Assembly (NCBI GenBank): GCA_039715055.1
Contig: JBDLID010000052.1
Coordinates: forward strand, 1-20,145
Length of the DNA stretch: 20,145 bases
Direction: 5' to 3'
Origin: JBDLID01 sp039715055
GTDB lineage: Bacteria; Desulfobacterota; Desulfobulbia; Desulfobulbales; Desulfocapsaceae
Of the stretch, positions 1-8,234 are shown piece by piece. The notes under the pieces are model-generated. The model saw only the letters and a list, made by a program, of their open reading frames with translations, ran no database searches and had not been told where the DNA came from. The position numbers and the translations under genes are program-made. The stretch's first letter is position 1; every line of letters starts with the position of its first letter.

Positions 1-1044
1 CTTGCCGTTCTGGATGGCCTGGAGTTCTTCAAAAAGTCTGGAGGAGAGCTCACCGGCCTGGCCGCCATTGACCGTGTAGACTTTTTCCTGGTAGCAGAGT
101 TCTCCCACCGGGGAGATTACCGCTGCCGTGCCGGTGCCGAAAACCTCCTTGAGGTGCCCGTTTTCAGCAGCTTCGACCACCTCGTCGATGGTAACCTGCC
201 GCTCCACCACGTTGACGCCCCAGTCGCGGGCAAGGGTCATCACCGAATTACGGGTGATGCCTCCGAGAATTGAACCGCCCAGGGGAGGGGTTATAAGCTC
301 GTTGTCGATGACAAAAAAGATATTTGAGGTGCCGACCTCTTCCACATATTTCCGCTCGCAGGCATCCAGCCACAGCACCTGGGTATAGCCGGCCTTACCC
401 GCCTCCTGGGCAGCCATGATGGAGGCCGCGTAGTTGCCGGCGGTCTTGACATTACCCACACCGCCTTTCACCGCACGGACATACTTATCAGTGACATAGA
501 TCTTTGTGGGGTTAAAGCCTTCCGGGTAATAGGCCCCCACCGGACTCATGATAATAAAGAAGTAGTAGCTGGCAGAAGGCCTTACGCCAAGTGCCGGCTC
601 GGTGGCAATCATGGTGGGGCGGATATAGAGGGTTGCCCCATGGCTGTGCGGAATCCACTCCCGGTCCAGGTAGACCAGGGACTTCATCGCCTGCAGCACC
701 TTTTCCACGGGAAGCCTGGGCATACACATCCTCAGGGCCGAACTGTTCATCCGCTCGATGTTGTCCTGGGAACGGAACATGTAAATCTGGTCGTCATCAC
801 CGCGGTAGGCCTTCAGCCCCTCGAAAATCGCCTGGCCGTAATGATACACCATGGCCGCCGGGTCCATCTGAAAATCCTGGTACGGTTGAATGACGGCATC
901 GTGCCAGCCATCCTCACGACTCCATTTCATAAGAAACATATGGTCGGTAAAATGAACGCCAAAGCCAAGCTTGTCCTGGTCCGGCTTGGCCTTGAGCTGG
1001 CTCTTTTCGACCTTTTCCAATGATATTTCCAGATCATCCCACAT
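1..1044 (-). CDS. ilvE: Branched-chain amino acid aminotransferase, 3' end outside window
   Basis: PLP-dependent fold-type IV transaminase, expected to interconvert leucine, isoleucine and valine with their 2-oxo acids using glutamate/2-oxoglutarate in the cytoplasm. The visible 348 residues show family blocks in order: LGFGVHFTDHM near the N terminus, MVYHYGQAIFEGLKAYR, IRPTMIATEPALG, GGVGNVKTAGNYAAS with the presumed PLP lysine K200, then EVGTSNIFFVIDNELITPP and GGSILGGITRNSV. The length and blocks match the longer type II BCAT group (about 350-360 residues), so only about ten C-terminal residues should be missing. The ATG at 1044 is preceded by GGAG at a 7-nt spacing. The gene is divergent from the AI-2E family gene across about 237 bp. 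The reading frame is open to the window edge and shows no damage. Family assignment is firm; substrate preference within the family is inferred. Confidence 0.95.
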   Translation of the reverse strand, partial: MWDDLEISLEKVEKSQLKAKPDQDKLGFGVHFTDHMFLMKWSREDGWHDAVIQPYQDFQMDPAAMVYHYGQAIFEGLKAYRGDDDQIYMFRSQDNIERMNSSALRMCMPRLPVEKVLQAMKSLVYLDREWIPHSHGATLYIRPTMIATEPALGVRPSASYYFFIIMSPVGAYYPEGFNPTKIYVTDKYVRAVKGGVGNVKTAGNYAASIMAAQEAGKAGYTQVLWLDACERKYVEEVGTSNIFFVIDNELITPPLGGSILGGITRNSVMTLARDWGVNVVERQVTIDEVVEAAENGHLKEVFGTGTAAVISPVGELCYQEKVYTVNGGQAGELSSRLFEELQAIQNGK

Positions 1045-1281
1045 CTAAATTCTCCTGCAACTGCACACTTTTACCGGCTATCCGGCCCACACCCTCACAC
1101 AGGGGAGAAAAAGACAGACCCCGGTGGTTTCAAAATCATGGTAAAAGGTATTTTTTTCAAGACGGCATCATGCCTTTTTCATCAAATCATGCTAGACTAG
1201 CGAAACATTAAGGGAACAAAATTACCCATCAGGTCGAAAAAAGCAATTCATTTCCAGTTTGGTAACAGCTGCAAGGCCCAC
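1045..1281. other. Divergent intergenic region ilvE / AI-2E gene
   Basis: This stretch must hold the promoters for both divergent genes. I do not see a convincing -35/-10 pair; TAGACT at 1193-1198 is a possible plus-strand -10 but lacks a good -35. A short palindrome, GGCATCATGCC at 1164-1174, is followed by five T residues. Its loop would be a single base, so it is not a credible terminator. It could be a protein-binding site (weak inference). Confidence 0.3.
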
Positions 1282-2379
1282 ATGAGCACACCTGACCCCA
1301 TCAACCAGCAGAACAATTCCGGCCCCGGATCCATTGGGGTTCGCTATTTCCTGCTGGTCTTTCTCGTCTCCATCTTTTTCCTGGGAAAGGTGCTCTACCC
1401 CTTCTGGTCCATCCTGGTGCTCTCCTTTCTGCTCTCCAACCTCTTTCGCCCCGTTTACAACGTGATGAGCAGAAAGATGCCGGAGACCATTGCGTCGGTG
1501 ATTACCTGTCTGCTCATCACCCTGATTGTCTTTATCCCCCTGATTTTCTTCATCGGCGCCCTGTCGGGCGAGGCCCTGTCCCTCTACAACTGGGGCAGGG
1601 ATACCAAAATCGGCGTCAAACTCCAGTTCTGGCTGCAGGACAGCCCGTTTATGCTCCAGTCCCAGGAATACCTGAAGGATTTCGGCATCAGTTTTGATCC
1701 GGAGCAGTTATCCGGGTCAGTGGCAAATCTGGCCAAAACGGGCGGTCTCTACCTCTACAACCAGGCAACTGCCTGGGCGGCCAACATCCTCCAGTTCCTC
1801 GTCCTCTTCTGCATGATGATCCTGGTGATCTTCTTTCTCCTCATCGATATGCCCAAGCTCACCGCCTTTATCATCGAGCTCTCTCCCCTGCCCGATGATG
1901 AGGACCGGACGCTGTTGAAAAAATTTGAGGAAATTGCCAACGCCATTCTCAAGGGCAACGGGATTTGCGGCCTGATCCAGGGGGTTCTCGGCGGCTCGGT
2001 TTTCGCCGTTCTCGGTCTCAGTTCCCCCATCCTCTGGGGTGGCGTCATGGCGATTCTCGCCTTCCTGCCCATCTTCGGTATCGGCCTGGTAATGGTCCCC
2101 ACCGCCGTAATCCTCGGCTTTTCCGATCAGATCGGCGCCGGCATATTTCTCTTTATCTTTTATATCCTCCTCTCCTTTTCCATGGAGTACATCGTCAAAC
2201 CAAAGATGGTCGGCGACCAGGTCAAGATGCACACCCTGCTGGTCTTCCTCTCCATCATCGGCGGCCTGTCCGTCTACGGCGTTCTCGGCATTATCTACGG
2301 CCCCCTGATCGTTACCGGCTTTCTTACCCTTTCGGAAATCTACCTGAAGAAATACGACCGCTATATTGAGAAAATTTAG
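1282..2379 (+). CDS. AI-2E family transporter (PF01594-type membrane protein)
   Basis: Multi-pass inner-membrane protein of 365 residues, the usual size for the AI-2E/YdiK/PerM family. Hydrophobic segments lie around residues 22-55, 75-100, 165-190, 225-255, 258-280, 285-310 and 320-350. The central soluble part (about 100-160) is typical of the family. The family motif GNGICGLIQGVLGG and the C-terminal block GGLSVYGVLGIIYGPLIV are clear. Members have been linked to autoinducer-2 export or to sodium/proton antiport, but most, including this one, have no proven substrate. The start has only a weak AAGG-like ribosome site (CAAGGCCCACATG). It lies 71 bp upstream of the metallo-beta-lactamase gene on the same strand and may be cotranscribed with it. 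Family call is firm; function is open. Confidence 0.9.
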   Translation: MSTPDPINQQNNSGPGSIGVRYFLLVFLVSIFFLGKVLYPFWSILVLSFLLSNLFRPVYNVMSRKMPETIASVITCLLITLIVFIPLIFFIGALSGEALSLYNWGRDTKIGVKLQFWLQDSPFMLQSQEYLKDFGISFDPEQLSGSVANLAKTGGLYLYNQATAWAANILQFLVLFCMMILVIFFLLIDMPKLTAFIIELSPLPDDEDRTLLKKFEEIANAILKGNGICGLIQGVLGGSVFAVLGLSSPILWGGVMAILAFLPIFGIGLVMVPTAVILGFSDQIGAGIFLFIFYILLSFSMEYIVKPKMVGDQVKMHTLLVFLSIIGGLSVYGVLGIIYGPLIVTGFLTLSEIYLKKYDRYIEKI

Positions 2380-2450
2380 AACAATTCAGCCATCAACCCT
2401 CTGATACTATCAGTCGCCAGGTCACCTGAACAAATAACCAGGAGAACCCA

Positions 2451-4031
2451 ATGCATATTTCATTTCATGGAGCCGCCAGACAGGTCACCGGCTCTTTTCA
2501 TGCGGTAATGTCCGGCCAGGATCTAGTCTGCCTCGACTGCGGAATGTTTCAGGGTAAACGCCAGGAAGCCAGGGAGCTGAACTCGGTCATTCCGTTCGAC
2601 CCGGGCCTGATCACAAATATTCTACTGTCTCATGCCCATATCGATCATTGCGGCAGGGTACCGCTCATCACCAAACAGAGCGGATTTCATGGACACATTA
2701 TCTCCACCCGGGCCACAGCGGACGCCTGCCAGTACCTGCTGCGGGATTCAGCAAAGATCCAGGAATCGGACAGCTCGTATCTCAACTACAAGACCGTTAA
2801 ACGCTTTCTCCATGAGCTGGAGGCCCCCTCTTCTGAGTTTGATGTCTCAAAAAAAGAGGTTAAAAAGCTGATGAAGCTGCTCAAGAAAAAACCACATCGA
2901 TTGAACCGGGGTGTTATTGACGAGCTGCTCGACCGGTTCAATCTGACAAAGTCCTATCCTCTCTACACCATGTCGGACACGGAAGAGGCCATTGACTACT
3001 TTCGGCCGACAAACTGCATGAACCCGGTTCGAGTCGGTCACAACATCTCAGCGACATTCTACAATGCCGGTCACATCCTCGGCTCGTCAATGATCAGCCT
3101 CCGGGTTGAGGAGAACAACCGCAAAAAGACTGTGATGTTTACCGGAGATCTCGGCCGTTACGACAAGCCGATCATCAAGGATCCCCATTCCAGTTTCAAC
3201 AGTGAGGATAGAGAAGTCGACCTGCTGATCATGGAATCGACCTACGGCGACCGGCTCCATGAACCGGTGGTCGACCTGAAACCGCTCCTGAAAGAGGTTA
3301 TCAAGGAAACCTTCGAGAGGAAGGGGGTGATCCTCATCCCCGCCTTTGCCTACGGCAGGACCCAGGAGCTCATCTACTATCTGCACGAGCTTTACCTGGA
3401 AGGCCAGGTGCCGAAAATGCCGGTCTATATCGACAGCCCGCTGGCGACCAACATCACCAAGGTGTTTGGTGAGCACCCTGAGACATACGACCAGGACACC
3501 CATGAATCGTTTCTTGAAAACGGCATCAACCCGTTCATGTTTCCGGAGGTCCGCTACGTCAATTCCGTGGAAGAGTCCATGGCGCTGAACCGCACCAAGG
3601 AATCTCACATTGTTCTGGCCGGCTCGGGAATGTGCGAGGGAGGCCGGATCCTCCATCACCTGCGTCACCGGATCGCAGATAAGAAGAACACCATCCTGGT
3701 TGTCGGCTACATGGCCCAGAACACCCTGGGACGGAGAATTCTCGACCTCGGCCTGGAGTATGCTGAGGGTAAACGACAGGGAGCAGCGCCCAAGGTACGA
3801 CTTTATGGATCGGAGTATAATCTGTCAGCCCGGGTGAAAAGGATGGGGGGCTTCAGCGCCCATGCCGACAAAGATGAAATGACCAGGTTTCTTAAGGAAT
3901 CAGGACTCAAGATCAAAAAAATCGCCGTTGTCCACGGCGAGGAAGAGCAATCCCTGGCCTTCTGCAAACACCTCCAGCAGCTGGGCTATGACGCCTTTGT
4001 TCCCCACCACGGTGAAACCATAGAGGTTTGA
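2451..4031 (+). CDS. Beta-CASP metallo-beta-lactamase protein (RNA-processing exonuclease family)
   Basis: Member of the metallo-beta-lactamase/beta-CASP group (COG1236-like, related to CPSF73/Ysh1 and bacterial RNases), 526 residues. Metal-binding motifs are complete: HAHIDH at residues 61-66, H208 in NAGHILGSS, D233 in FTGDLGR, and H471 in GGFSAHAD. The beta-CASP part includes ESTYGDR, PAFAYGRTQELIYYL and AGSGMCEGGRILHHLRHR; H495 in VVHGEEEQ is the C-terminal motif histidine. An insert around residues 95-185, rich in Lys, Leu and Glu, separates the first metal motif from H208. A strong ribosome site (CAGGAG) precedes the ATG. The likely role is a cytoplasmic metal-dependent RNase, inferred from family. 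The stop codon TGA at 4029-4031 is formed by the first three bases of a mobile element, but the same stop would exist without the insertion. Confidence 0.92.
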   Translation: MHISFHGAARQVTGSFHAVMSGQDLVCLDCGMFQGKRQEARELNSVIPFDPGLITNILLSHAHIDHCGRVPLITKQSGFHGHIISTRATADACQYLLRDSAKIQESDSSYLNYKTVKRFLHELEAPSSEFDVSKKEVKKLMKLLKKKPHRLNRGVIDELLDRFNLTKSYPLYTMSDTEEAIDYFRPTNCMNPVRVGHNISATFYNAGHILGSSMISLRVEENNRKKTVMFTGDLGRYDKPIIKDPHSSFNSEDREVDLLIMESTYGDRLHEPVVDLKPLLKEVIKETFERKGVILIPAFAYGRTQELIYYLHELYLEGQVPKMPVYIDSPLATNITKVFGEHPETYDQDTHESFLENGINPFMFPEVRYVNSVEESMALNRTKESHIVLAGSGMCEGGRILHHLRHRIADKKNTILVVGYMAQNTLGRRILDLGLEYAEGKRQGAAPKVRLYGSEYNLSARVKRMGGFSAHADKDEMTRFLKESGLKIKKIAVVHGEEEQSLAFCKHLQQLGYDAFVPHHGETIEV

Positions 4032-4062
4032 TGGCGTCGTAAAAAGTCCGATCTACTGTGTT

Positions 4063-4124
4063 GTGGGTTTTCAACAGGACTTCAACATACCATATGTATT
4101 GCCGAAGTCCTGTTGAAAACCCAC
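4063..4124. repeat. Perfect 21-bp inverted repeat (long hairpin)
   Basis: Arms 4063-4083 and 4104-4124 are exact reverse complements, beginning GTGGGTTTTCAAC and ending GTTGAAAACCCAC. The 20-nt loop contains CATATG and can add a small ATAC/GTAT stem. It sits inside the mobile element just after its left end. Confidence 0.9.
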
Positions 4125-4147
4125 GCCTTGTATATCAAACATTTTAC

Positions 4148-4300
4148 GTAACTATTCAGCGTAAAGCTGGGTGCGTCCCTAAGCAGGGAACTGTAACTGT
4201 TCAGCAGGGCCCGCAGTGTGGTCAAGCAGGCTGACGAAGCGTACTTGTGCTACTCGAGGCGGCCTGATCGGCCATAATGTGGGTGCTGCTGAACAGTTAC
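4148..4300. mobile_element. Probable nested 153-bp element with GTAA-type ends
   Basis: GTAACTATTCAGC at 4148-4160 and GCTGAACAGTTAC at 4288-4300 are inverted copies with one mismatch. A further direct copy, GTAACTGTTCAGC, lies at 4193-4205. The flanks CATTTTAC (4140-4147) and CTTTTTAC (4301-4308) match at 7 of 8 positions, as an aged 8-bp target duplication would. IS66-family insertion sequences characteristically have ends starting GTAA and 8-bp duplications, so this may be an IS66-type internally deleted remnant inserted into the larger element. Between 4193 and 4300 the arms extend as an imperfect hairpin with several G-T pairings. The duplication is imperfect and the family link is by end motif only. 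Confidence 0.55.
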
Positions 4301-4385
4301 CTTTTTACTTAGCCTTCTTTGAGTCAGTGATGGACTTTTTACGAGTCCATCAGGTTTGAATTTACCACAATAACGGTTGCCGGGA

Positions 4386-5402
4386 TCAATCGACAGCAAA
4401 GGCCCTGAGTCCTGACAAGCTGATATGGGGACTCAGGTACTCTTCCCTGACCGGTTCCTGTTTGAACAGATCGGTACTGAGATATTTCTTGTTATCATCG
4501 GCAAAAAGGGTGACCACCACCCCGTCATCAGCCATCTCCTCCTGAACCTTGACCGCCCCGAGGAAATTGGCCCCGGAGGAGATTCCAACCCCCAGGCCAA
4601 CCTCTGCAGCAAGCTTTTGCGCCATGACAATGGCATCGCCGTCCTCCACGCTCACCATTTCAGCCAGCCCCTCCCTGTCCAGGACAGGGGGAAGAAGGCC
4701 ATCGGACAGTCCTTCTATACGATGGGTTCCGTTTTGGTCGGGATAAGGACTGAGAGGGGCACTGGCGGGCTCCAGGGGATGAATTGCGACTCCGGGAATG
4801 CGTTCCTGGAGGAAACATCCTATTCCCATGACACTGCCGCCGGTCCCCACCCCGGCAACAAAACCATCCGGGTAGAGAGAAAGGGCTTCAAGCTGCTGGA
4901 GGATTTCCGGGCCGGTTGTCTCGTAATGGGCCCTGATGTTGTCCGGGTTGGAAAACTGGTTGGCCAGAAAGGCGTTGTCATGGTCACGAACCAGCTGTTC
5001 GGCTCGCTCTAAGGCACCTGCAAAACCGCCCTCCTCCCTGCTGAAGAAAATCAGCTCGGCCCCCAGACCGCCAAGCAGCAGCGACCGTTCGCGGCTGACC
5101 CAATCCGGAATAAAGATCGTCACCGGGTGATCCAGGACACTGCCGATCGCCGCAAAGGATATACCGGTGTTGCCGCTTGAAACCTCGATAATCCGACCTC
5201 CAGGCTGCAGCTCTCCCCTCCGGTAGCCCTCCCTCAAAATAATGGAGGCCATCCGGTCCTTGATGGACCCGGTCATGCTCAAATATTCCGCCTTGGCATA
5301 GATGGTCCGCTCTCTGCCCCGAAAGTGATATTCGATGGCCAGCAGCGGGGTGCTGCCGATCAAGGCGCTGAGGTTATGGAGACGCCGCAGACATTCTTTC
5401 AC
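4386..5402 (-). CDS. Cysteine synthase / CysM-like PLP enzyme (fold type II)
   Basis: Fold-type II PLP enzyme, 338 residues, of the cysteine synthase/cystathionine beta-synthase family, which performs beta-replacement on an activated serine. The presumed Schiff-base lysine is K48 in MTGSIKDRMA; the phosphate- and substrate-binding loop SSGNTG is at about 75-80; the glycine loop GVGTGGSVMGIG is in the middle. The C terminus LFADDNKKYLSTDLF resembles CysM-type enzymes. The first block reads SMTGSIKDR rather than the common NPGGSVKDR. The start is GTG at 5402, supported by GAGGTG a few bases upstream. It lies 60 bp downstream of asnA on the same strand, so the two are probably cotranscribed. Family is clear; whether the nucleophile is sulfide, thiosulfate or an amine cannot be told from sequence. 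Confidence 0.85.
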   Translation of the reverse strand: MKECLRRLHNLSALIGSTPLLAIEYHFRGRERTIYAKAEYLSMTGSIKDRMASIILREGYRRGELQPGGRIIEVSSGNTGISFAAIGSVLDHPVTIFIPDWVSRERSLLLGGLGAELIFFSREEGGFAGALERAEQLVRDHDNAFLANQFSNPDNIRAHYETTGPEILQQLEALSLYPDGFVAGVGTGGSVMGIGCFLQERIPGVAIHPLEPASAPLSPYPDQNGTHRIEGLSDGLLPPVLDREGLAEMVSVEDGDAIVMAQKLAAEVGLGVGISSGANFLGAVKVQEEMADDGVVVTLFADDNKKYLSTDLFKQEPVREEYLSPHISLSGLRAFAVD

Positions 5403-5462
5403 ACTAACTCACCTCTACAACTTTTTGTGCCAGGCTGATGTCCCGGGTTCCTGATGTGAAGA

Positions 5463-6593
5463 CTAAATCAGGACGTGAATATTTTTCCGGGCGCACATCT
5501 CCTTGAGCCGCTCCGGCCACACCGAGACGCTCACTTCGCCGATGTGGGCGGTGCGCAACAGGTACATGTAGGTTCGTGACTGGCCGATGCCGCCGCCGAT
5601 GCTCAAGGGGATTTCATCATTGAGGATCGCCTGGTGGTACGGCATCTTCAGCAGCTCTTCCTGGCCGGACATCTTCAGTTGGAGCCTGAGTCCCTCGCTG
5701 GTCACCCGGATCCCCATGGAGCTCAGTTCGTGCCGTCTGCAAGTCACCGGGTTCCAGACCAGGATGTCGCCATTGAGTCCGTGCCAGACTTCGCCGTTCC
5801 GCTGAACAGTCTCGCTGGTCCAGTCATCATAGTCGGCGGCCCGCATCTCATGGGGGAGGCCGTCTTTGAGTGGCCAGCCGATACCGATGATAAACACAGC
5901 CGGTGCATGTTCGGTGAGGAGCCTGTTTTCCCGCTGTTTGCGCGGCAGTTCAGGATACATGGCCAGAATCTCTTCGGCATGATAGAAGGCGAGCTCATCG
6001 GGAACCTTCGGATAACCGCAGTCCGCAAGTTCGGGAAACATCTCCTCGACCATGGTCGCCGCCCCTTTAATCACCTTCCAGATCTTGTTGACCACCTCTT
6101 TAAGAAAATCGAGGCTGCGCTGCTCTTCACTGACACTCAGTTCCCAGTCCCACTGATCCACATAGGCGCTGTGATCATGATCAAGGAAATAATCCTTACG
6201 CACCGCCTTCATATCGGTACAGATGCCCTGTCCCGGTCGACAGCCGAACTGTTTGAGGGCCACCCTCTTCCACTTTGTGGCCGCCTGGACGACCTGGGCC
6301 TCGATGGGGGAGTCGAGCCCCAGTCCACAGGGAAACTCCACCGGGCTCCTGGAGCCGTCACGATCCAGGGTGTCGTTGATCCCGCTCTGCCGGTCGACAA
6401 TGAGCGGCACCTGCACCATGTCCAGGTTGAGCTCCCGGCAGAGGTGTTCTTCGATGTAGCCCTTGATACCAAAAAGTGCCTTCATCCTCTCCCCGGGCGC
6501 AAGGATTGGCTGGTAGTCATCCGGCAGGGTGTGAAACAACTCGTCATAGTTGCCGATCCCCGGACCGGCAAGATCCGCCTTCTTGTTGTCCAT
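5463..6593 (-). CDS. asnA: Aspartate--ammonia ligase (asparagine synthetase A)
   Basis: Ammonia-dependent, ATP-driven synthesis of asparagine from aspartate via an aspartyl-adenylate, by an enzyme related to class II aminoacyl-tRNA synthetases. Conserved blocks are easily recognised: VQVPLIVDRQSGINDTLD, KWKRVALKQF, AYVDQWDWE (about residue 145), RAADYDDWTSETV, LNGDILVWNPV, ELSSMGIRV and the C-terminal GGGIGQSRTYMYLL. The protein has 376 residues against about 330 for Escherichia coli AsnA. The extra length is mainly an N-terminal stretch of about 35 residues before the MKALFGIKGYIEEHL block, plus short insertions. ATG at 6593 is preceded by AAGGAG at about 10 nt. It is the first gene of a probable two-gene unit with the PLP enzyme downstream and is divergent from nfeD. 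Confidence 0.95.
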   Translation of the reverse strand: MDNKKADLAGPGIGNYDELFHTLPDDYQPILAPGERMKALFGIKGYIEEHLCRELNLDMVQVPLIVDRQSGINDTLDRDGSRSPVEFPCGLGLDSPIEAQVVQAATKWKRVALKQFGCRPGQGICTDMKAVRKDYFLDHDHSAYVDQWDWELSVSEEQRSLDFLKEVVNKIWKVIKGAATMVEEMFPELADCGYPKVPDELAFYHAEEILAMYPELPRKQRENRLLTEHAPAVFIIGIGWPLKDGLPHEMRAADYDDWTSETVQRNGEVWHGLNGDILVWNPVTCRRHELSSMGIRVTSEGLRLQLKMSGQEELLKMPYHQAILNDEIPLSIGGGIGQSRTYMYLLRTAHIGEVSVSVWPERLKEMCARKNIHVLI

Positions 6594-6833
6594 AGCGCTC
6601 CACTCCTTGTCTGTCTCTGGTTACAGATCAGCCTCTGTCCCTTGTTTAATGATATCAAAAAGGACGATCTCAAAACAAATCTATTCAGAGAGAGCAGGTC
6701 CGATTGGTTGTGCTTTCCAATAAATATTCTTTTCAGGAGCACACCACTTTTGATAAACTAAGAATTGAAGAACAGGTAATCCGGCTGCAGCACATTGTGT
6801 GGTGACAAAACGGATTTCTCAGGAGGTAAAGCC

Positions 6834-8234
6834 ATGGCCTCTTTTTCCCTCCCTCCCCTCAAGCACCTCCCCCGTGCTGCGTTCTTTTTCCTCCTTGCTG
6901 CCCTGGTGCTTCTCCCCATTTACCCTGGTATAGACGGGAGGACTGCAGAGCCCATACCCACTGCCTTTGTCATTGAGATAAAAGGCGCTATCGGTCCCGG
7001 GGTCAGTGATTTTGTAAGGCGCAGCCTTGAAAAGGCGAGAGTGGCCGGGGCAAAGCTGTTTATCATCCAGCTCGACACTCCGGGCGGATTGGACCTTGCC
7101 ATGCGTGAGATTATCAAGGACATCCTCGCCTCCCCCGTACCGGTGGCGACCTATGTTGCACCGGATGGCGCCCGGGCGGCAAGCGCCGGCACTTATATCC
7201 TCTATGCAAGTCATGTGGCGGCCATGGCGCCGGCCACCAACCTTGGCGCGGCAACACCGGTGACCATCGGCGGCCTGCCCGGCATGGACAAGGATACGGA
7301 TCGGCAAGGGGATAAAGAAAAGGAGAAGGAGAGCAAAAATCCAGGCTCGACCATGACCAGAAAAATGGTTAACGATGCCGAGGCCTATATCACCGCCCTT
7401 GCCGAAAAACATGGCAGGAACAGGGAGTGGGCGGCCAAGGCGGTACGGGAGGCGGTGAGCATCAGCGCCGAAGAGGCGTTGCGCCTTGGTGTTATTGATC
7501 TTATTGCAGACAACATTGATGAGCTTGTCGATAAAGTCCACGGCCGCAAGGTGATCCTGCACACCGGTGTCCATCCGTTGCAGACCGACAACCTCCGGCT
7601 CGTTCGCCTGGAGAAAGACTGGCGCACCCGGCTGCTCATGGTGATTGGCGACCCCAACATCGCCTATATGCTGATGCTGCTCGGCGTTTACGGTCTCTTT
7701 TTTGAACTGGCCAATCCGGGAAGTATCCTGCCAGGAGTCCTGGGGGCAACGGCCATGCTTCTTGCCCTCTATGCCTTCCAGATCCTTCCTGTCAACTATG
7801 TCGGCCTGGCCCTCATGGCCCTCGGCATCTGCTTTATGGTCGGCGAGGCCTTTACCCCGAGTTTCGGTATTTTAGGGCTTGGCGGTCTCGCCGCCTTTGT
7901 TTTCGGGTCCGTCATCCTGATGGATGATCAAAGCATGCGGATCTCCCTTGGCCTGATTATCGGTACCGGACTCTTTTCCCTTGGTTGTATTTTCTGGCTC
8001 ATGGGAAAACTGCTTGGAATACGCAAAAAGAAAGTAACCACAGGCATGGACCGGATGCTCGATGAAGTCGGGGTTGTGATGGCTGACTTCAGCCGGAATG
8101 GACGGATCTGGATCCACGGTGAATCCTGGCAGGCAAGTTGTGCCACTCCCGTGCAGAAAGGGGAAAAAGTCAGGGTTCTCGGCCAGGAAGGGTTGCAGCT
8201 TACGGTGGAACCACTACAGGAGGAGAAGTTATGA
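6834..8234 (+). CDS. nfeD: NfeD-family membrane serine protease (long form, ClpP-like + OB fold)
   Basis: Long-form NfeD, 466 residues. A signal-like hydrophobic segment (about 12-30) precedes an SppA/ClpP-class protease domain (about 40-240). Candidate catalytic residues are S117 in RAASAGTYILYAS and K177 in MTRKMVNDAEAYI. LFIIQLDTPGGLDLAMREI is the characteristic substrate-groove block. Several membrane helices follow (about 275-400), then a C-terminal OB-fold NfeD domain (about 405-466). Long-form NfeD proteases are known to cleave the C-terminal hydrophobic part of partner stomatins and to act in membrane quality control. ATG 6834 has a perfect AGGAGGT eight bases upstream; a longer frame begins at TTG 6795 but lacks a ribosome site. 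The gene overlaps the slipin gene by ATGA, implying translational coupling. Confidence 0.93.
   Translation: MASFSLPPLKHLPRAAFFFLLAALVLLPIYPGIDGRTAEPIPTAFVIEIKGAIGPGVSDFVRRSLEKARVAGAKLFIIQLDTPGGLDLAMREIIKDILASPVPVATYVAPDGARAASAGTYILYASHVAAMAPATNLGAATPVTIGGLPGMDKDTDRQGDKEKEKESKNPGSTMTRKMVNDAEAYITALAEKHGRNREWAAKAVREAVSISAEEALRLGVIDLIADNIDELVDKVHGRKVILHTGVHPLQTDNLRLVRLEKDWRTRLLMVIGDPNIAYMLMLLGVYGLFFELANPGSILPGVLGATAMLLALYAFQILPVNYVGLALMALGICFMVGEAFTPSFGILGLGGLAAFVFGSVILMDDQSMRISLGLIIGTGLFSLGCIFWLMGKLLGIRKKKVTTGMDRMLDEVGVVMADFSRNGRIWIHGESWQASCATPVQKGEKVRVLGQEGLQLTVEPLQEEKL

Larger units (their letters stand above)
4029..4352. mobile_element. 324-bp non-coding MITE-like element with TIRs and GGTT duplication
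   Basis: The ends form 21-bp terminal inverted repeats: 4029-4049 (TGATGGCGTCGTAAAAAGTC plus C) and 4332-4352, matching at 19 of 21 positions. The element is flanked directly by GGTT at 4025-4028 and 4353-4356, as expected of a 4-bp target duplication. No ORF of note is inside. A perfect 21-bp inverted repeat (4063-4083 with 4104-4124, 20-nt loop) gives a very stable hairpin. The right end also forms its own hairpin, TGATGGACT (4328-4336) with AGTCCATCA (4344-4352). The element fills almost all of the gap between two convergent genes and may act as a bidirectional terminator. A non-autonomous element moved by a transposase elsewhere is the best reading; I cannot name its family. Confidence 0.8.

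Noticed and set aside
1164..1180. Intrinsic terminator formed by GGCATCATGCC followed by T residues
   Set aside because: The stem would leave a one-base loop, and no plus-strand gene ends there.
5634..6761. 375-residue plus-strand ORF opposite asnA
   Set aside because: Antisense shadow of the clearly recognisable AsnA coding sequence.
6795..6833. Upstream TTG start for nfeD
   Set aside because: ATG 6834 has a perfect AGGAGGT and begins directly with the signal segment; the extension adds polar residues ahead of it.
8138..8230. Upstream start for the slipin gene inside nfeD
   Set aside because: ATG 8231 has a strong ribosome site, gives the ATGA coupling and a normal N-terminal membrane segment.
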